39,733 bases of DNA from Candidatus Poribacteria bacterium (GTDB lineage Bacteria; Poribacteria; WGA-4E; WGA-3G), in contig JAJEJA010000107.1 in NCBI GenBank assembly GCA_022828145.1, positions 1 to 39,733 of the forward strand. The letters run 5' to 3'. The translations under genes and the position numbers were made by a program. The notes below the pieces were generated by a model. The model was not told the origin of the DNA. It saw only the letters and a list, made by a program, of their open reading frames with translations, and did no database searches. This document shows positions 18,762 through 27,253 of the stretch, piece by piece. How positions within the stretch are numbered: the first letter of the stretch is position 1; the number at the start of each line of letters is the position of its first letter.

Positions 18762-19982
18762 ATGAATAGATACCTCCTATTCTTAATCACTATCTTGACA
18801 ATATCTCAAATATACACCTCTCACGCTGAAATCAGAATTAGCGGTTACTACAAGAACTTTTTTACTACCTTTGACACGCCGTACACAGATGAACCGTTGA
18901 CAGGTGCTGTCGTCAACCGATTACGATTGAACCTTACTTACAATCCGACTGACACACTATCCTGCGCTTTTGCCTACGATTTCGCACCGCGCGTACAAGA
19001 CCCATCACTCTTTACAGAATCTCCATTTGCTATTGGAACAACATCTTCGCGGTATAGATTAGTAGATTTCCATTCGCGTATCTATCCCACCGAGGACGAG
19101 CTGATAGGCAGTGTAGGCATTTATCACAATCTTGACCGTGCATCAGTACAGATAAGCACAGAATTCGCTGATATATCTATTGGTCGTGAGGCAATTGCAT
19201 GGGGAAGCGCGAGGATTATCAACCCTACTGACGTCGTTGCACCCTATAACTTTGATCAGTTAGATACTGAAGATCGCATCGGTGTTGACGCAGTTCGTAT
19301 ACGTATCCCTGTCGGTGTGCTTGGAGAGATTGATTCTGGTTACATCATCGGTGATAATTTCGAATTTGAAAAGAGCGCAATCTTTCTACGCACACAATTT
19401 AATACCTTTGAAACAGATTTTTCAATGATACTCTTGGAATACCAGAAAGACCTACTCATCGGTTTAGACATTGCTCGTGGGATTGGCGGCGCAGGGTTTT
19501 GGTTGGAAACATCATACCTCTTTATTGACCCATTAGCAGATGTAGCACATACTTATCAAAACTATTTCAGAGGATCTATCGGAATAGACTATAGTTTCGG
19601 CGGTGAAACTTACACGTTCATTGAATACCACTTCAATGGAGTGAATTCTGCGGAATCACAAAACCTTATGAAACATTTAGAACACCCCGCTTATGAGCGA
19701 GGTGGAGTCTATCTGTTAGGAAATCACTATCTTGCTCCTGGAGTCTCTCATCAGTTGACACCACTGATTAGCCTCAGTGGACAGATGTTGCTAAATCTGT
19801 CTGATATGTCAACTTGGATTGCTCCACAGATTGCCTACAACGTAGCAGAGGATGTTCACCTATCTCTCGGCTGTTTTTTTAGTTTTGGCAAACCTCCTCT
19901 AAACGATGATCCAAACCAATATCAATCCGAATTTGGACTGTATCCTAACCTCTTCTTTTCCTCCTTCAGTGTCTATTTCTAA
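18762..19982 (+). CDS. Outer-membrane beta-barrel protein
   Basis: A 406-residue exported protein. It has a signal peptide (YLLFLITILTISQIYTSHA), alternating amphipathic strands through its length (for example INRLRLNLTYNP-like and SGQMLLNLSD strands), and ends in a terminal aromatic FSVYF that fits the outer-membrane insertion signal. The internal REAIAWGSARIINPTDVVAP resembles barrels annotated as DUF1302-like or alginate-export-like; I am unsure of the exact family. It is the fifth and last gene of the LolA/ABC operon, so it could be the outer-membrane end of the pathway or its cargo. Confidence 0.85.
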   Translation: MNRYLLFLITILTISQIYTSHAEIRISGYYKNFFTTFDTPYTDEPLTGAVVNRLRLNLTYNPTDTLSCAFAYDFAPRVQDPSLFTESPFAIGTTSSRYRLVDFHSRIYPTEDELIGSVGIYHNLDRASVQISTEFADISIGREAIAWGSARIINPTDVVAPYNFDQLDTEDRIGVDAVRIRIPVGVLGEIDSGYIIGDNFEFEKSAIFLRTQFNTFETDFSMILLEYQKDLLIGLDIARGIGGAGFWLETSYLFIDPLADVAHTYQNYFRGSIGIDYSFGGETYTFIEYHFNGVNSAESQNLMKHLEHPAYERGGVYLLGNHYLAPGVSHQLTPLISLSGQMLLNLSDMSTWIAPQIAYNVAEDVHLSLGCFFSFGKPPLNDDPNQYQSEFGLYPNLFFSSFSVYF

Positions 19983-19997
19983 GCAATATATATACAA

Positions 19998-20027
19998 TTG
20001 CATCCTTACCATCAAATATGATACTAT
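19998..20027 (+). promoter_or_regulatory. Putative promoter of CDF-like gene
   Basis: TTGCAT (19998-20003), 18 bases, TACTAT (20022-20027) with TGA directly before the -10. It lies 48 bases before the ATG at 20075. Confidence 0.4.
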
Positions 20028-20074
20028 AGTAATCATAAATGTTCTAATTACAGTTTGAAACATGGTAGAAACAA

Positions 20075-20764
20075 ATGGACAATTGTTGTCACGATAAAAC
20101 CACTGAACTTGACAATCTCCGAGAAAGACAATCCAAAACGTTATGGATCGTTTTGGCAATAAACGGTGTCATGTTCGGTTTAGAATTGATTGTAGGGATC
20201 CTTGCAGGTTCAGTTGCATTGCAAGCCGATTCCCTTGACATGCTGAGCGATACACTTGTTTACGGTTTCAGTCTCTATGCAATTGGCAAGAGCAGTCATT
20301 GGCGTGCAGGAGCAGCACTGCTCAAAGGTAGCATCATGGCACTCTTTGGCATCGGTGTCTTGCTGCAAAGCGGCTTTAAGTTCTTTGTAGGCGGTGTTCC
20401 ACATTCAAACTATATGTTCTATATGAGTCTCCTTGCTCTCGCTGCAAATGCAAGTTGTCTATTTTTCTTATCAAGACACAAATCAGATGATATAAACATG
20501 CGATCAACATGGTTATGTTCTCGTAATGATATCATCGCCAACACAAGTGTCTTCTTAGCTGCTGTCCTCGTTGCCATGACACATTCCAAATTGCCAGACT
20601 TGATAGTCGGATTACTCATAACAACGATTTTTCTCAAATCCGCAATCTCAATCCTCAGAGATTCGGTTAGAGAATTGCGACTACCGGTCATAGAACCGAT
20701 AAAAGAACTCTGTAATGCAGGTATCTGTCCAGCAAATGCGTGTGTTTGTAGCACATTCTGTTAG
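20075..20764 (+). CDS. Cation diffusion facilitator-like transporter
   Basis: A 229-residue inner-membrane protein with about six hydrophobic segments. QADSLDMLSDTLVYG carries the D-x3-D of transmembrane helix 2, and RNDIIANTSVFLAAVLV fits helix 5, where the second metal pair normally lies; here the position reads N-D-x3-N. The N-terminus has CCHDKTTE, a possible metal-binding lead. The large C-terminal cytoplasmic domain of ordinary CDFs is absent. The final residues are cysteine-rich (CNAGICPANACVCSTFC), and the last six plus the TAG stop are encoded by the hairpin repeat at 20745-20776, so the native tail may have been replaced. Metal specificity cannot be read. Confidence 0.85.
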   Translation: MDNCCHDKTTELDNLRERQSKTLWIVLAINGVMFGLELIVGILAGSVALQADSLDMLSDTLVYGFSLYAIGKSSHWRAGAALLKGSIMALFGIGVLLQSGFKFFVGGVPHSNYMFYMSLLALAANASCLFFLSRHKSDDINMRSTWLCSRNDIIANTSVFLAAVLVAMTHSKLPDLIVGLLITTIFLKSAISILRDSVRELRLPVIEPIKELCNAGICPANACVCSTFC

Positions 20765-20776
20765 AATGTGCTACAA
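20745..20776 (+). repeat. Solo hairpin repeat overlapping the CDF stop codon
   Basis: Arms 20746-20759 and 20763-20776 are perfect 14-base reverse complements with a 3-base loop (GTT). The first 20 bases, TTTGTAGCACATTCTGTTAG, are identical to the unit of the tandem array at 29242-29456. The TAG at 20762-20764 is the CDF stop codon. No U-run follows. Confidence 0.9.
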
Positions 20777-20918
20777 GCATGATCGCGGAAAGCGCGGAGG
20801 AGGTGGATATGCTCCTGAATCTTCTGTGCAAAAACTTTACACACCCGTTTAATGAAATAGCACTTGACAAAGCACTTAAATTCACTACACATTCGGTATC
20901 TATCCGATCAGACGTATT

Positions 20919-22373
20919 ATGTATAAATTAGCCATCGGCGGCATAATGCATGAATCAAATACTTTTAGTAGCACACCTACAGACTTCAACGCGTTTTCAC
21001 GGACACTTGGAGAGGATATATTTTCTGTTTGGAAAGATACACATCATGAAATAGGTGGATTTATTGAAAGCACGAAACAGCATGACTGTATAGGCATTCC
21101 CACCTTGATGGCAACAGCGACTCCAGCAGGTCCAGTAACAGACACAGCATTTGATAGACTCACCGATATTCTCATACAACAATTGAAAACAATCCCAGAT
21201 TTAGATGGACTACTGCTTGCACTGCATGGTGCCCTGGTAGTGGAAAGCTATCCCGATGGTGATGGCGAAGTGTTGCGTAGACTACGAGAGACCATCGGAC
21301 AGTCTTTACCTATTGTTGTTACACTTGACCACCATGCAAATGTGTCGCAACAGATGGTAGACACATCAACAGCACTCGTCATATACAAGACGAATCCGCA
21401 CATTGACCAACGACAACGCGGTATACAAGCAGGAGACTTGATGATGCGGATTCTGAATGAAGATGTCCTACCCACCCAAGCTCTGGTTAAACCCCCAATG
21501 ATACTCAATATCCGTTATCAGAACACAAGTGCAGAACCGATGTCCTCCATATTGAAATCGGCTGAAGAATTAGAAAGCGAACCCAATACCCTTATTGCGA
21601 ATGTCGCTGCTGGATATCCTTATGCTGATGTGCATGAGATAGGTCCATCCTTTGTCGTTGTAACGGATAATAATCAGAAACTTGCACAATTGGAAGCAGA
21701 ACGGTTAGCGGATATGTTATGGCGTGTCCGTAACGAATTGTCATTGAACTTACCTGATGCTGCAGAAGCAGTTCAGCAAGCGATGGCAAGCAAAGAACAT
21801 CCGGTGGTGCTTGTTGAAATGGGGGATAATATAGGTGGTGGTTCCCCCGGTGATAGTACCACTGTTTTGGCAGAACTGATTCGGCAGAAGGCATCAGGTT
21901 TTGTTATTGTGCTATGTGATCCTGAGTGTGTCCAGAGCTGTATAAAGAGTGGTGTGGGTAATGCCGTATCTCTGATAGTAGGTGGGAAAACTGACAATCT
22001 GCATGGTGAGCCTATTGCTATACAAGGCAGCGTGAGACTGATACATGATGGACATTTTATTGAGACAGAACCACGGCACGGTGGACAGAAATATCACAAT
22101 CAGGGATTGACTGCTGTTGTGGCAATGCGGGACTCATTAGTCGTGTTGACAAGTAAACGTCAGCCTCCATTTAGTCTGCAACAGTTGTTGAGTCTCGGCA
22201 TCAATCCCAAGGAAATGCGGATGATAGTTGTGAAAGCTGCTATTGCCTATCGTGCTGCATACAAACCGATTGCTGGGAAAATAATTGAGGTAGATACCCC
22301 GGGTTTGACAGCGGTGAATCCACTGCATTTTAAGTATCAGAATGTTCGGAGACCGCTGTTTCCGCTGGATTGA
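20919..22373 (+). CDS. M81 family metallopeptidase (MlrC-like)
   Basis: A 484-residue protein of the MlrC/M81 family, named after microcystinase C, which cleaves linearised microcystin; most members act on unknown small peptides or amides. The N-terminus KLAIGGIMHESNTFSS is the family hallmark. D137-x-H139 (TLDHHANVS) and H161 (TNPHIDQRQRG) have the spacing expected of the metal ligands. The C-terminal half (VEMGDNIGGGSPGDST) matches the MlrC C-terminal domain. No signal peptide. It starts 154 bases after the CDF gene; no strong ribosome site was seen. Confidence 0.93.
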   Translation: MYKLAIGGIMHESNTFSSTPTDFNAFSRTLGEDIFSVWKDTHHEIGGFIESTKQHDCIGIPTLMATATPAGPVTDTAFDRLTDILIQQLKTIPDLDGLLLALHGALVVESYPDGDGEVLRRLRETIGQSLPIVVTLDHHANVSQQMVDTSTALVIYKTNPHIDQRQRGIQAGDLMMRILNEDVLPTQALVKPPMILNIRYQNTSAEPMSSILKSAEELESEPNTLIANVAAGYPYADVHEIGPSFVVVTDNNQKLAQLEAERLADMLWRVRNELSLNLPDAAEAVQQAMASKEHPVVLVEMGDNIGGGSPGDSTTVLAELIRQKASGFVIVLCDPECVQSCIKSGVGNAVSLIVGGKTDNLHGEPIAIQGSVRLIHDGHFIETEPRHGGQKYHNQGLTAVVAMRDSLVVLTSKRQPPFSLQQLLSLGINPKEMRMIVVKAAIAYRAAYKPIAGKIIEVDTPGLTAVNPLHFKYQNVRRPLFPLD

Positions 22374-22395
22374 ATTGGACATCCTCAGAATTTTC

Positions 22396-22425
22396 ACGAC
22401 ATTAAATAATCAAATATGGTATAAT
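22396..22425 (+). promoter_or_regulatory. Promoter of Uma2 gene 1
   Basis: A consensus -10, TATAAT (22420-22425), is preceded by TGG, an extended -10. A weak -35, ACGACA (22396-22401), lies 18 bases upstream. The ATG follows at 22494. Confidence 0.5.
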
Positions 22426-22493
22426 TGGCTATCAGACCATAGATATGACACCTCATACAGACATTTATCAATCATATATCTTGGAGAACAATT

Positions 22494-23066
22494 ATGGCAT
22501 CTGCTGCAGTGCAAACCTACCTCACACCTGAAGAATATCTTACCTTTGAACGAAAAGCGATTATCAAGCATGAATACCGTAAAGGACATATCGTTGCAAT
22601 GTCCGGGGCAAGTTTCGCACACAATTTTATTACTTTGGACACTGCAACCGGTTTGAACATTCAATTGTCGGGAGGTGAGTGTCAGGTCGCAGCAAGCGAT
22701 ATGCGTATAAAGGTTCCGCAGACAAACTCCTATTTTTATCCCGATATCGTCGTGTTCTGTGGAGAACCTATCTCAGAAGATGATAATTTTGACACACTTC
22801 TTAATCCGACTGTCATAATTGAGGTGCTATCACCTTCAACTGAAACTTATGATAGAGGTGAGAAGTTTGAGAACTATAAGCAACTTGCATCATTACAAGA
22901 ATACTTGCTGGTTGCTCAGGATCAGATTAAGGTTGAACACTTTTCTCGGCATAATTCTGAGTGGATCCTCACTGAGTATTGCAATGTTGCAGATGTCGTG
23001 CTGCTGAGTTCAATTGATTGTGAATTGCATTTACGAGAGGTATACGCACGCACGCAACTTGTGTGA
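22494..23066 (+). CDS. Uma2 family (DUF820) PD-(D/E)XK-type nuclease
   Basis: A 190-residue protein of the Uma2/DUF820 family, predicted to keep a restriction-endonuclease-like fold. E27 (IIKHEYRKGHIVAMSG), D84 (YFYPDIVV), E110 (VIIEVLSPST) and K124 (RGEKFENYK) are the expected active-site positions. The family is massively expanded in cyanobacteria and some uncultured phyla, and no biological role has been proven to my knowledge. GGAG lies about 13 bases upstream of the ATG. It is a stand-alone gene with its own extended -10 promoter. A second, divergent Uma2 gene lies at 34390. Confidence 0.93.
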   Translation: MASAAVQTYLTPEEYLTFERKAIIKHEYRKGHIVAMSGASFAHNFITLDTATGLNIQLSGGECQVAASDMRIKVPQTNSYFYPDIVVFCGEPISEDDNFDTLLNPTVIIEVLSPSTETYDRGEKFENYKQLASLQEYLLVAQDQIKVEHFSRHNSEWILTEYCNVADVVLLSSIDCELHLREVYARTQLV

Positions 23067-23101
23067 TTTTAGCGTAGCCATTATAGGTTGGGAAAAACAA
23101 G

Positions 23102-23176
23102 ATGAGACATTTTGGAACGCAAGGTCCAGTTTATCCAGAAAAACACTATGAGGAACACCCCCGAATCTACTCCTAA
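23102..23176 (+). pseudogene. N-terminal remnant of an AAA-type ATPase gene, tentative
   Basis: A 24-codon ORF reads MRHFGTQGPVYPEKHY and stops soon after. This start resembles what I recall of a large family of AAA-like ATP-binding proteins that open with M-R-x-F-x-T-x-GPV-x-P-E-x-HY and continue into a Walker A motif. Here the reading ends at TAA and the branching-enzyme gene follows convergently 7 bases later, so the rest of the gene has been lost. The assignment rests on a short stretch. Confidence 0.4.
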
Positions 23177-23183
23177 TCTGCTT

Positions 23184-25229
23184 TTATTCTGGGGCTAACA
23201 CCAATGAACTTCGGGCGGGGAGGTAAAGTTGGATGGACTGCGTATATCCTTCTGTTTCAACATCTTGCCACGGATAATAGATACTTTCTACTGCGCCGTA
23301 ACCCCCATATTCTTCCTCATCAGTATTGAGAATAAGCTTGTAGTCTCTCTTTTTGAGGACAGGAATTCGCCAATCCGTGACAGAAGTTGTCGGATGGAAG
23401 TTGAAAGCAAAAACAAGTCCACCACGCGAATAGACAATCTGTTTCGCATCTTCGTGAATATATAGCAACTGTATGTCCGTATCTGTCAAGATATGATACT
23501 TGGCATCAAGGTTTTGCATTGCGGTATCAAAGGCATTTAGATGTCTATAGTAGAGCGTATCATCGTCAACAAGATGCCACTGCCGACGTGCATACCAATA
23601 CGAATTATTGTTACCCTCACGCGGAAAGTCAATCCATTCAGGGTGACCAAACTCATTTCCCATGAAGTTCAGATACCCTTCTCCACCTAAGCTAAAAGTC
23701 AAGAAACGAATGAGTTTGTGCAACGCAACACCACGGGCAACCCGTAGACTCGGTGTGAAGACACTCATATTTGTGTAAAGTTCAGCATCCATCAGCTGCA
23801 TCGCAAGCGTTTTATCCCCCACGATGCTTTGGTCATGGCTTTCAACGTAGGCGATGTGTTTTTCATCTTTGCGGCGATTGCGCAACATGCTGTAAATCTC
23901 ACCGATATGCCAGTTTTCATCCTTTTTCTCCTTCAACAGTCGGATCCAATAATCCGGGATACCCATTGCCAGACGGTAGTCAAAACCGAGTCCCCCTTCA
24001 GCAACAGGACGTGCGATTCCCGGCAGGCCACTCATATCTTCCGCGATCGAAATCCCATTCGGGTTGACAGCACGCACGAGTTCATTCGCTAACATAAGAT
24101 ACGCAATAGAATCTAACTCAACTTTATCCCCAAAATAGTCGGCATAACTTGAGAATTCCTGTCCAAGTCCGTGATCACTATAAAGCATGCTGGTAACACC
24201 GTCAAATCTGAAACCATCAAACCGATAGGTCTCAAGCCAATAGCGGATATTACTGAGTAGAAACCTTTGTACTTCGTATTTGCTATAGTCGAAACAGAGA
24301 GAGTCCCAGGCAACGTGTTCTCCCTTTTCACCCGCATGAAAGTACTGATGGTCTGTTCCATCAAAGCAATTCAGTCCTTCGTTGATGTTCTTCACAGCAT
24401 GGCTATGTACAAGGTCCATAATCACCAATAATCCCATACCGTGTGCGGTATCAACGAGTTTTTTGAGTTCCTCTGGGGTTCCAAAACGACTTGAGACAGC
24501 GAAGAAGTTGCTCACATGGTATCCAAAACTGGCATAATATGGGTGTTCCATGATTGCCATTAGTTGCACAGCGTTGTATCCTAATTCAGCGATTCGAGGC
24601 AAGATGTTCTCTGTAAACTCGGCGAAAGTACCGACTTTCTCATTTTCTTGTGCCATGCCGATGTGTGCTTCGTATATGCGTAATCCCTCACTGTTGTGTT
24701 CTAAGACTGCTAAGGATGGTGTGCTGTTTTTCCATTGATACGGAGTCGGAGGGTGCCAATACTGTCCAGTAAACGCCGTTTCGCTTTCTTGAATAACACG
24801 TTCTACATAAGCGGGTATTCTATCACGTGTGCTATTTTCCGAGATGACATGAACTTTTAATCGACTACCGTGTGTGAGTCTATCTTTATATTCTACATCT
24901 GCCAAGAACAGATGCCAGATTCCCCATTCATCAACGACCATCGGGTTTGCGTCCCGGTCCCAATTATTAAAATCTCCGATGAGAGATAGGGATATTGCAC
25001 CTGGAGCCCATTCACGGTACCAAACACCGTTTTCACCATCACATTCACCACGGTTAAAACCGAAATAGAGATGTCCTTGACTAATCTCTCCTAATACGCC
25101 ACCGGTTTTCTCAATTTCTGTCTTGAAACGTTGATAATGTGCCATTCGCTCACGCAATTGGGAAGCATAAGGTTTTAGCAAAGGATCAGATTTAATGAGA
25201 CGTGTGGTATCAGGTTTGTGTTTTGACAT
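23184..25229 (-). CDS. glgB: 1,4-alpha-glucan branching enzyme, eukaryote-type GH13_8
   Basis: Forms alpha-1,6 branches in glycogen. The protein has 681 residues: an N-terminal CBM48 (about 60-160), a catalytic TIM barrel (about 190-520) and a C-terminal all-beta domain. The nucleophile is D343 (FDGFRFDGV), the acid/base E397 (SIAEDMSG) and the third carboxylate D466 (VESHDQ). Long stretches (GFDYRLAMGIPDYWIRLLK; AYVESHDQSIVGDKT) match the plant and animal starch-branching enzymes rather than E. coli GlgB, so this is a GH13_8 type. The ATG at 25229 is chosen over a TTG at 25250. A minus-strand promoter lies upstream. No other glycogen gene is nearby. Confidence 0.95.
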   Translation of the reverse strand: MSKHKPDTTRLIKSDPLLKPYASQLRERMAHYQRFKTEIEKTGGVLGEISQGHLYFGFNRGECDGENGVWYREWAPGAISLSLIGDFNNWDRDANPMVVDEWGIWHLFLADVEYKDRLTHGSRLKVHVISENSTRDRIPAYVERVIQESETAFTGQYWHPPTPYQWKNSTPSLAVLEHNSEGLRIYEAHIGMAQENEKVGTFAEFTENILPRIAELGYNAVQLMAIMEHPYYASFGYHVSNFFAVSSRFGTPEELKKLVDTAHGMGLLVIMDLVHSHAVKNINEGLNCFDGTDHQYFHAGEKGEHVAWDSLCFDYSKYEVQRFLLSNIRYWLETYRFDGFRFDGVTSMLYSDHGLGQEFSSYADYFGDKVELDSIAYLMLANELVRAVNPNGISIAEDMSGLPGIARPVAEGGLGFDYRLAMGIPDYWIRLLKEKKDENWHIGEIYSMLRNRRKDEKHIAYVESHDQSIVGDKTLAMQLMDAELYTNMSVFTPSLRVARGVALHKLIRFLTFSLGGEGYLNFMGNEFGHPEWIDFPREGNNNSYWYARRQWHLVDDDTLYYRHLNAFDTAMQNLDAKYHILTDTDIQLLYIHEDAKQIVYSRGGLVFAFNFHPTTSVTDWRIPVLKKRDYKLILNTDEEEYGGYGAVESIYYPWQDVETEGYTQSIQLYLPARSSLVLAPE

Positions 25230-25298
25230 AAGATACGTTTCCGGTGGCAAGGCGTGGTTGTGATTTTCCTATAATTTCATAGCGTGTCGCTTTTCAAA

Positions 25299-25327
25299 AA
25301 TGTAACGTATAGAATCATGTCTGTCAA
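25299..25327 (-). promoter_or_regulatory. Promoter of branching-enzyme gene
   Basis: On the minus strand, TTGACA (25327-25322), 17 bases, TACATT (25304-25299). It lies about 70 bases before the ATG at 25229. Confidence 0.6.
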
Positions 25328-25383
25328 GTAAAATTTGAAAAATCTGATAATTCTTTCATTTTTTGGTTAGGATTTAATTATGT

Positions 25384-25568
25384 GAACGGCACACGGAGTG
25401 TGCCTACTACTTTTAACGGTTATGTTCGCAAAACACTTGATAGGTAGGGTTCAAAAAGTGTTTGCTATCTGGGTGCATTTTTACTATAATCTTGTTGAGG
25501 TGTGTGCACAAAGAACGCAATGCCATAATATGCTATTAAAAGTAGTCAGCACATGCCGTGTGCTGTCC
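25384..25568. mobile_element. MITE-like inverted-repeat element
   Basis: The arms 25384-25416 and 25536-25568 are 33 bases each and match at about 27 positions when one is reverse complemented. ACTACTTTTAA is fully conserved in both. The left arm holds a perfect small palindrome, GGCACAC-GGA-GTGTGCC (25388-25404). An inner imperfect pair (GCAAAACACTT near 25431 and AAGTGTTTGC near 25456) lies inside. No transposase is encoded. The stretch from 25230 to 25598 otherwise holds only the two promoters listed. Confidence 0.7.
25462..25490 (+). promoter_or_regulatory. Promoter inside the inverted-repeat element
   Basis: TTGCTA (25462-25467), 17 bases, TATAAT (25485-25490), directed at the WD40 gene that starts at 25599. 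Both hexamers lie between the arms of the MITE-like element. Confidence 0.6.
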
Positions 25569-25598
25569 AAAATTCAGAAACACAAAGGAACAAACGGT

Positions 25599-27215
25599 AT
25601 GGAACTCAAGAGGTTTCAATTCATCCTTTTACGCACTGTTCTGATGCTCTGCATTTTCTTATCGGTACATCTACATTCCAGTTTGGCACAAGATTATACA
25701 CAGATGAACCTACCCGATGGCGCAAAAGCGCGACTGGGGATAGGTACAATCCAAGACCTCTCGTATTCTCCTGACGGGAAAATGTTGGCGGTTGCAAGCA
25801 CCAACGGAATTTGGTTGTATGATACAGAAACATATCATGAGCTCAAGTTACTTCCTATTCCATTGAATTATTCAGACTATTCTTTGGGAGACGATATCGA
25901 GAAGATAACGTTTAGTGTTGATGGACAGACCCTTGTAGGAGTGCCAAAGCAAAGTTCTTTACGATCAATTCTTCTGATATGGAATGTTAATACTGAAGAA
26001 TGTAAGATATATGAATTGGATACTAAAGTATCTTTTAGTCCTGATGGACAGAAACTTACTATAGGCAAACAAGAACCGATAGAATTATGGCAAGCACCTA
26101 ATAATAACGCAGATGAACCTTTAAACGGAGACGATAATGAAGAAGAAAAGGTCAAAATCGCCTTTAATCCGGACGGTAAAACCTACGCTACAACAGATGA
26201 TCAATATGGTTTCTCAATTCGAGATTCCCAAACACATAAACAGAAAAAGAGAATTGACGATACTTTACATCCTGTTTTTTCAGGGGAAATTATACTAAGT
26301 CCAGATGGGAAACTGATTGCAATGTTGCGGTACAAAGCTCCTATTCATGTGTGGGATACTAATACGGGGCAGCTGAAGTTTACGCTTATAGAACACAGTA
26401 TGACGAGACTACCCAATCACGCCCACATGCATTATAATCAACCGTTCGTGTTTGAAGGTGTTGCCTTCAGTCCGGATGGAAATACAATTGCTTGTGGGAG
26501 TATGGACGGTCCGATTCGGCTTTGGGATCTCAACACTGGGAAACTCACAAAAAGATTAAATGGTCATAATAGTTTCGTTAATAGCATGGTTTTCAGTCGG
26601 GATGGCAAGTTTCTCGCAACAGGAAGTGATGATGGATTTATCCTTGTGTGGAATACTGAAACTTGGGAACATGTGCTTTTCCATGATGCGCAGCTATTTT
26701 CTGTTTCTTGTCTTTCATATAATCGGGAAGGAAGTTTCTTGGCAGCTGGCAGTCAAACCGGTGAAATTTTCCTGTTTGATGTAGAAAAAGGTATTGCGAT
26801 AAAATCTTTCAAAGGACATATTAGAAGAGTCAGTCGATTAATGTTCAGTCATGACGGTCGCCACCTTGCAAGTGCGAGTTGGGATAGGAGTGTACGTTTG
26901 TGGGATATAGATACAGCAATTCTGCTGAAAACACTCTCAGCACCTACCGGTAGAACTTCATCTGAAGATGACGACTATTGGAAGACATTGGTGTTTACTC
27001 ACGATGGAAATCTCCTTGCTATTAATGATGTAAACCGTTTTATCCATCTTTGGAATGTAAACACTGGACAATTCAAACAATTCTTGTTAGGACATGGACA
27101 CTATCTTAGATGTTTTTCACTGAGTGCTGATATGCAAACACTTGCAAGTTATAGTATAGACGACACAGTACTCCTATGGGATATGCGTAGAATAACGAAA
27201 GTGGTAGATGAATAG
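25599..27215 (+). CDS. Secreted WD40-repeat protein 1
   Basis: About 538 residues. A signal peptide (LRTVLMLCIFLSVHLHSSLA) is followed by the signature MNLPDGAKARLGIGTIQDL, then a first blade SYSPDGKMLAVASTNGIWLYD and further WD40 blades (RLWDLNTGK, RLWDIDTAI, LLWDMRRI), enough for one or two propellers. A long in-frame extension back to 25398 runs through the inverted-repeat element and is rejected; ATG 25599 has AGGA about 10 bases upstream. It shares its N-terminal signature with the gene at 27254 and with the sigma-WD40 fusion. The next gene lies 38 bases downstream, so they may be one transcript. The ligand is unknown. Confidence 0.9.
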   Translation: MELKRFQFILLRTVLMLCIFLSVHLHSSLAQDYTQMNLPDGAKARLGIGTIQDLSYSPDGKMLAVASTNGIWLYDTETYHELKLLPIPLNYSDYSLGDDIEKITFSVDGQTLVGVPKQSSLRSILLIWNVNTEECKIYELDTKVSFSPDGQKLTIGKQEPIELWQAPNNNADEPLNGDDNEEEKVKIAFNPDGKTYATTDDQYGFSIRDSQTHKQKKRIDDTLHPVFSGEIILSPDGKLIAMLRYKAPIHVWDTNTGQLKFTLIEHSMTRLPNHAHMHYNQPFVFEGVAFSPDGNTIACGSMDGPIRLWDLNTGKLTKRLNGHNSFVNSMVFSRDGKFLATGSDDGFILVWNTETWEHVLFHDAQLFSVSCLSYNREGSFLAAGSQTGEIFLFDVEKGIAIKSFKGHIRRVSRLMFSHDGRHLASASWDRSVRLWDIDTAILLKTLSAPTGRTSSEDDDYWKTLVFTHDGNLLAINDVNRFIHLWNVNTGQFKQFLLGHGHYLRCFSLSADMQTLASYSIDDTVLLWDMRRITKVVDE

Positions 27216-27253
27216 CTAAACATATTAAATCCGCTATAGATAGGAGATTTTTA

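Noticed and set aside
20864..20891. Promoter TTGACA before the M81 gene
   Set aside because: The -35 is good but no acceptable -10 lies 16-18 bases downstream (best TACACA), and it falls inside a possible small ORF.
25398..25598. 67-codon N-terminal extension of WD40 protein 1
   Set aside because: It runs through the inverted-repeat element and would bury the signal peptide; ATG 25599 has a ribosome site.
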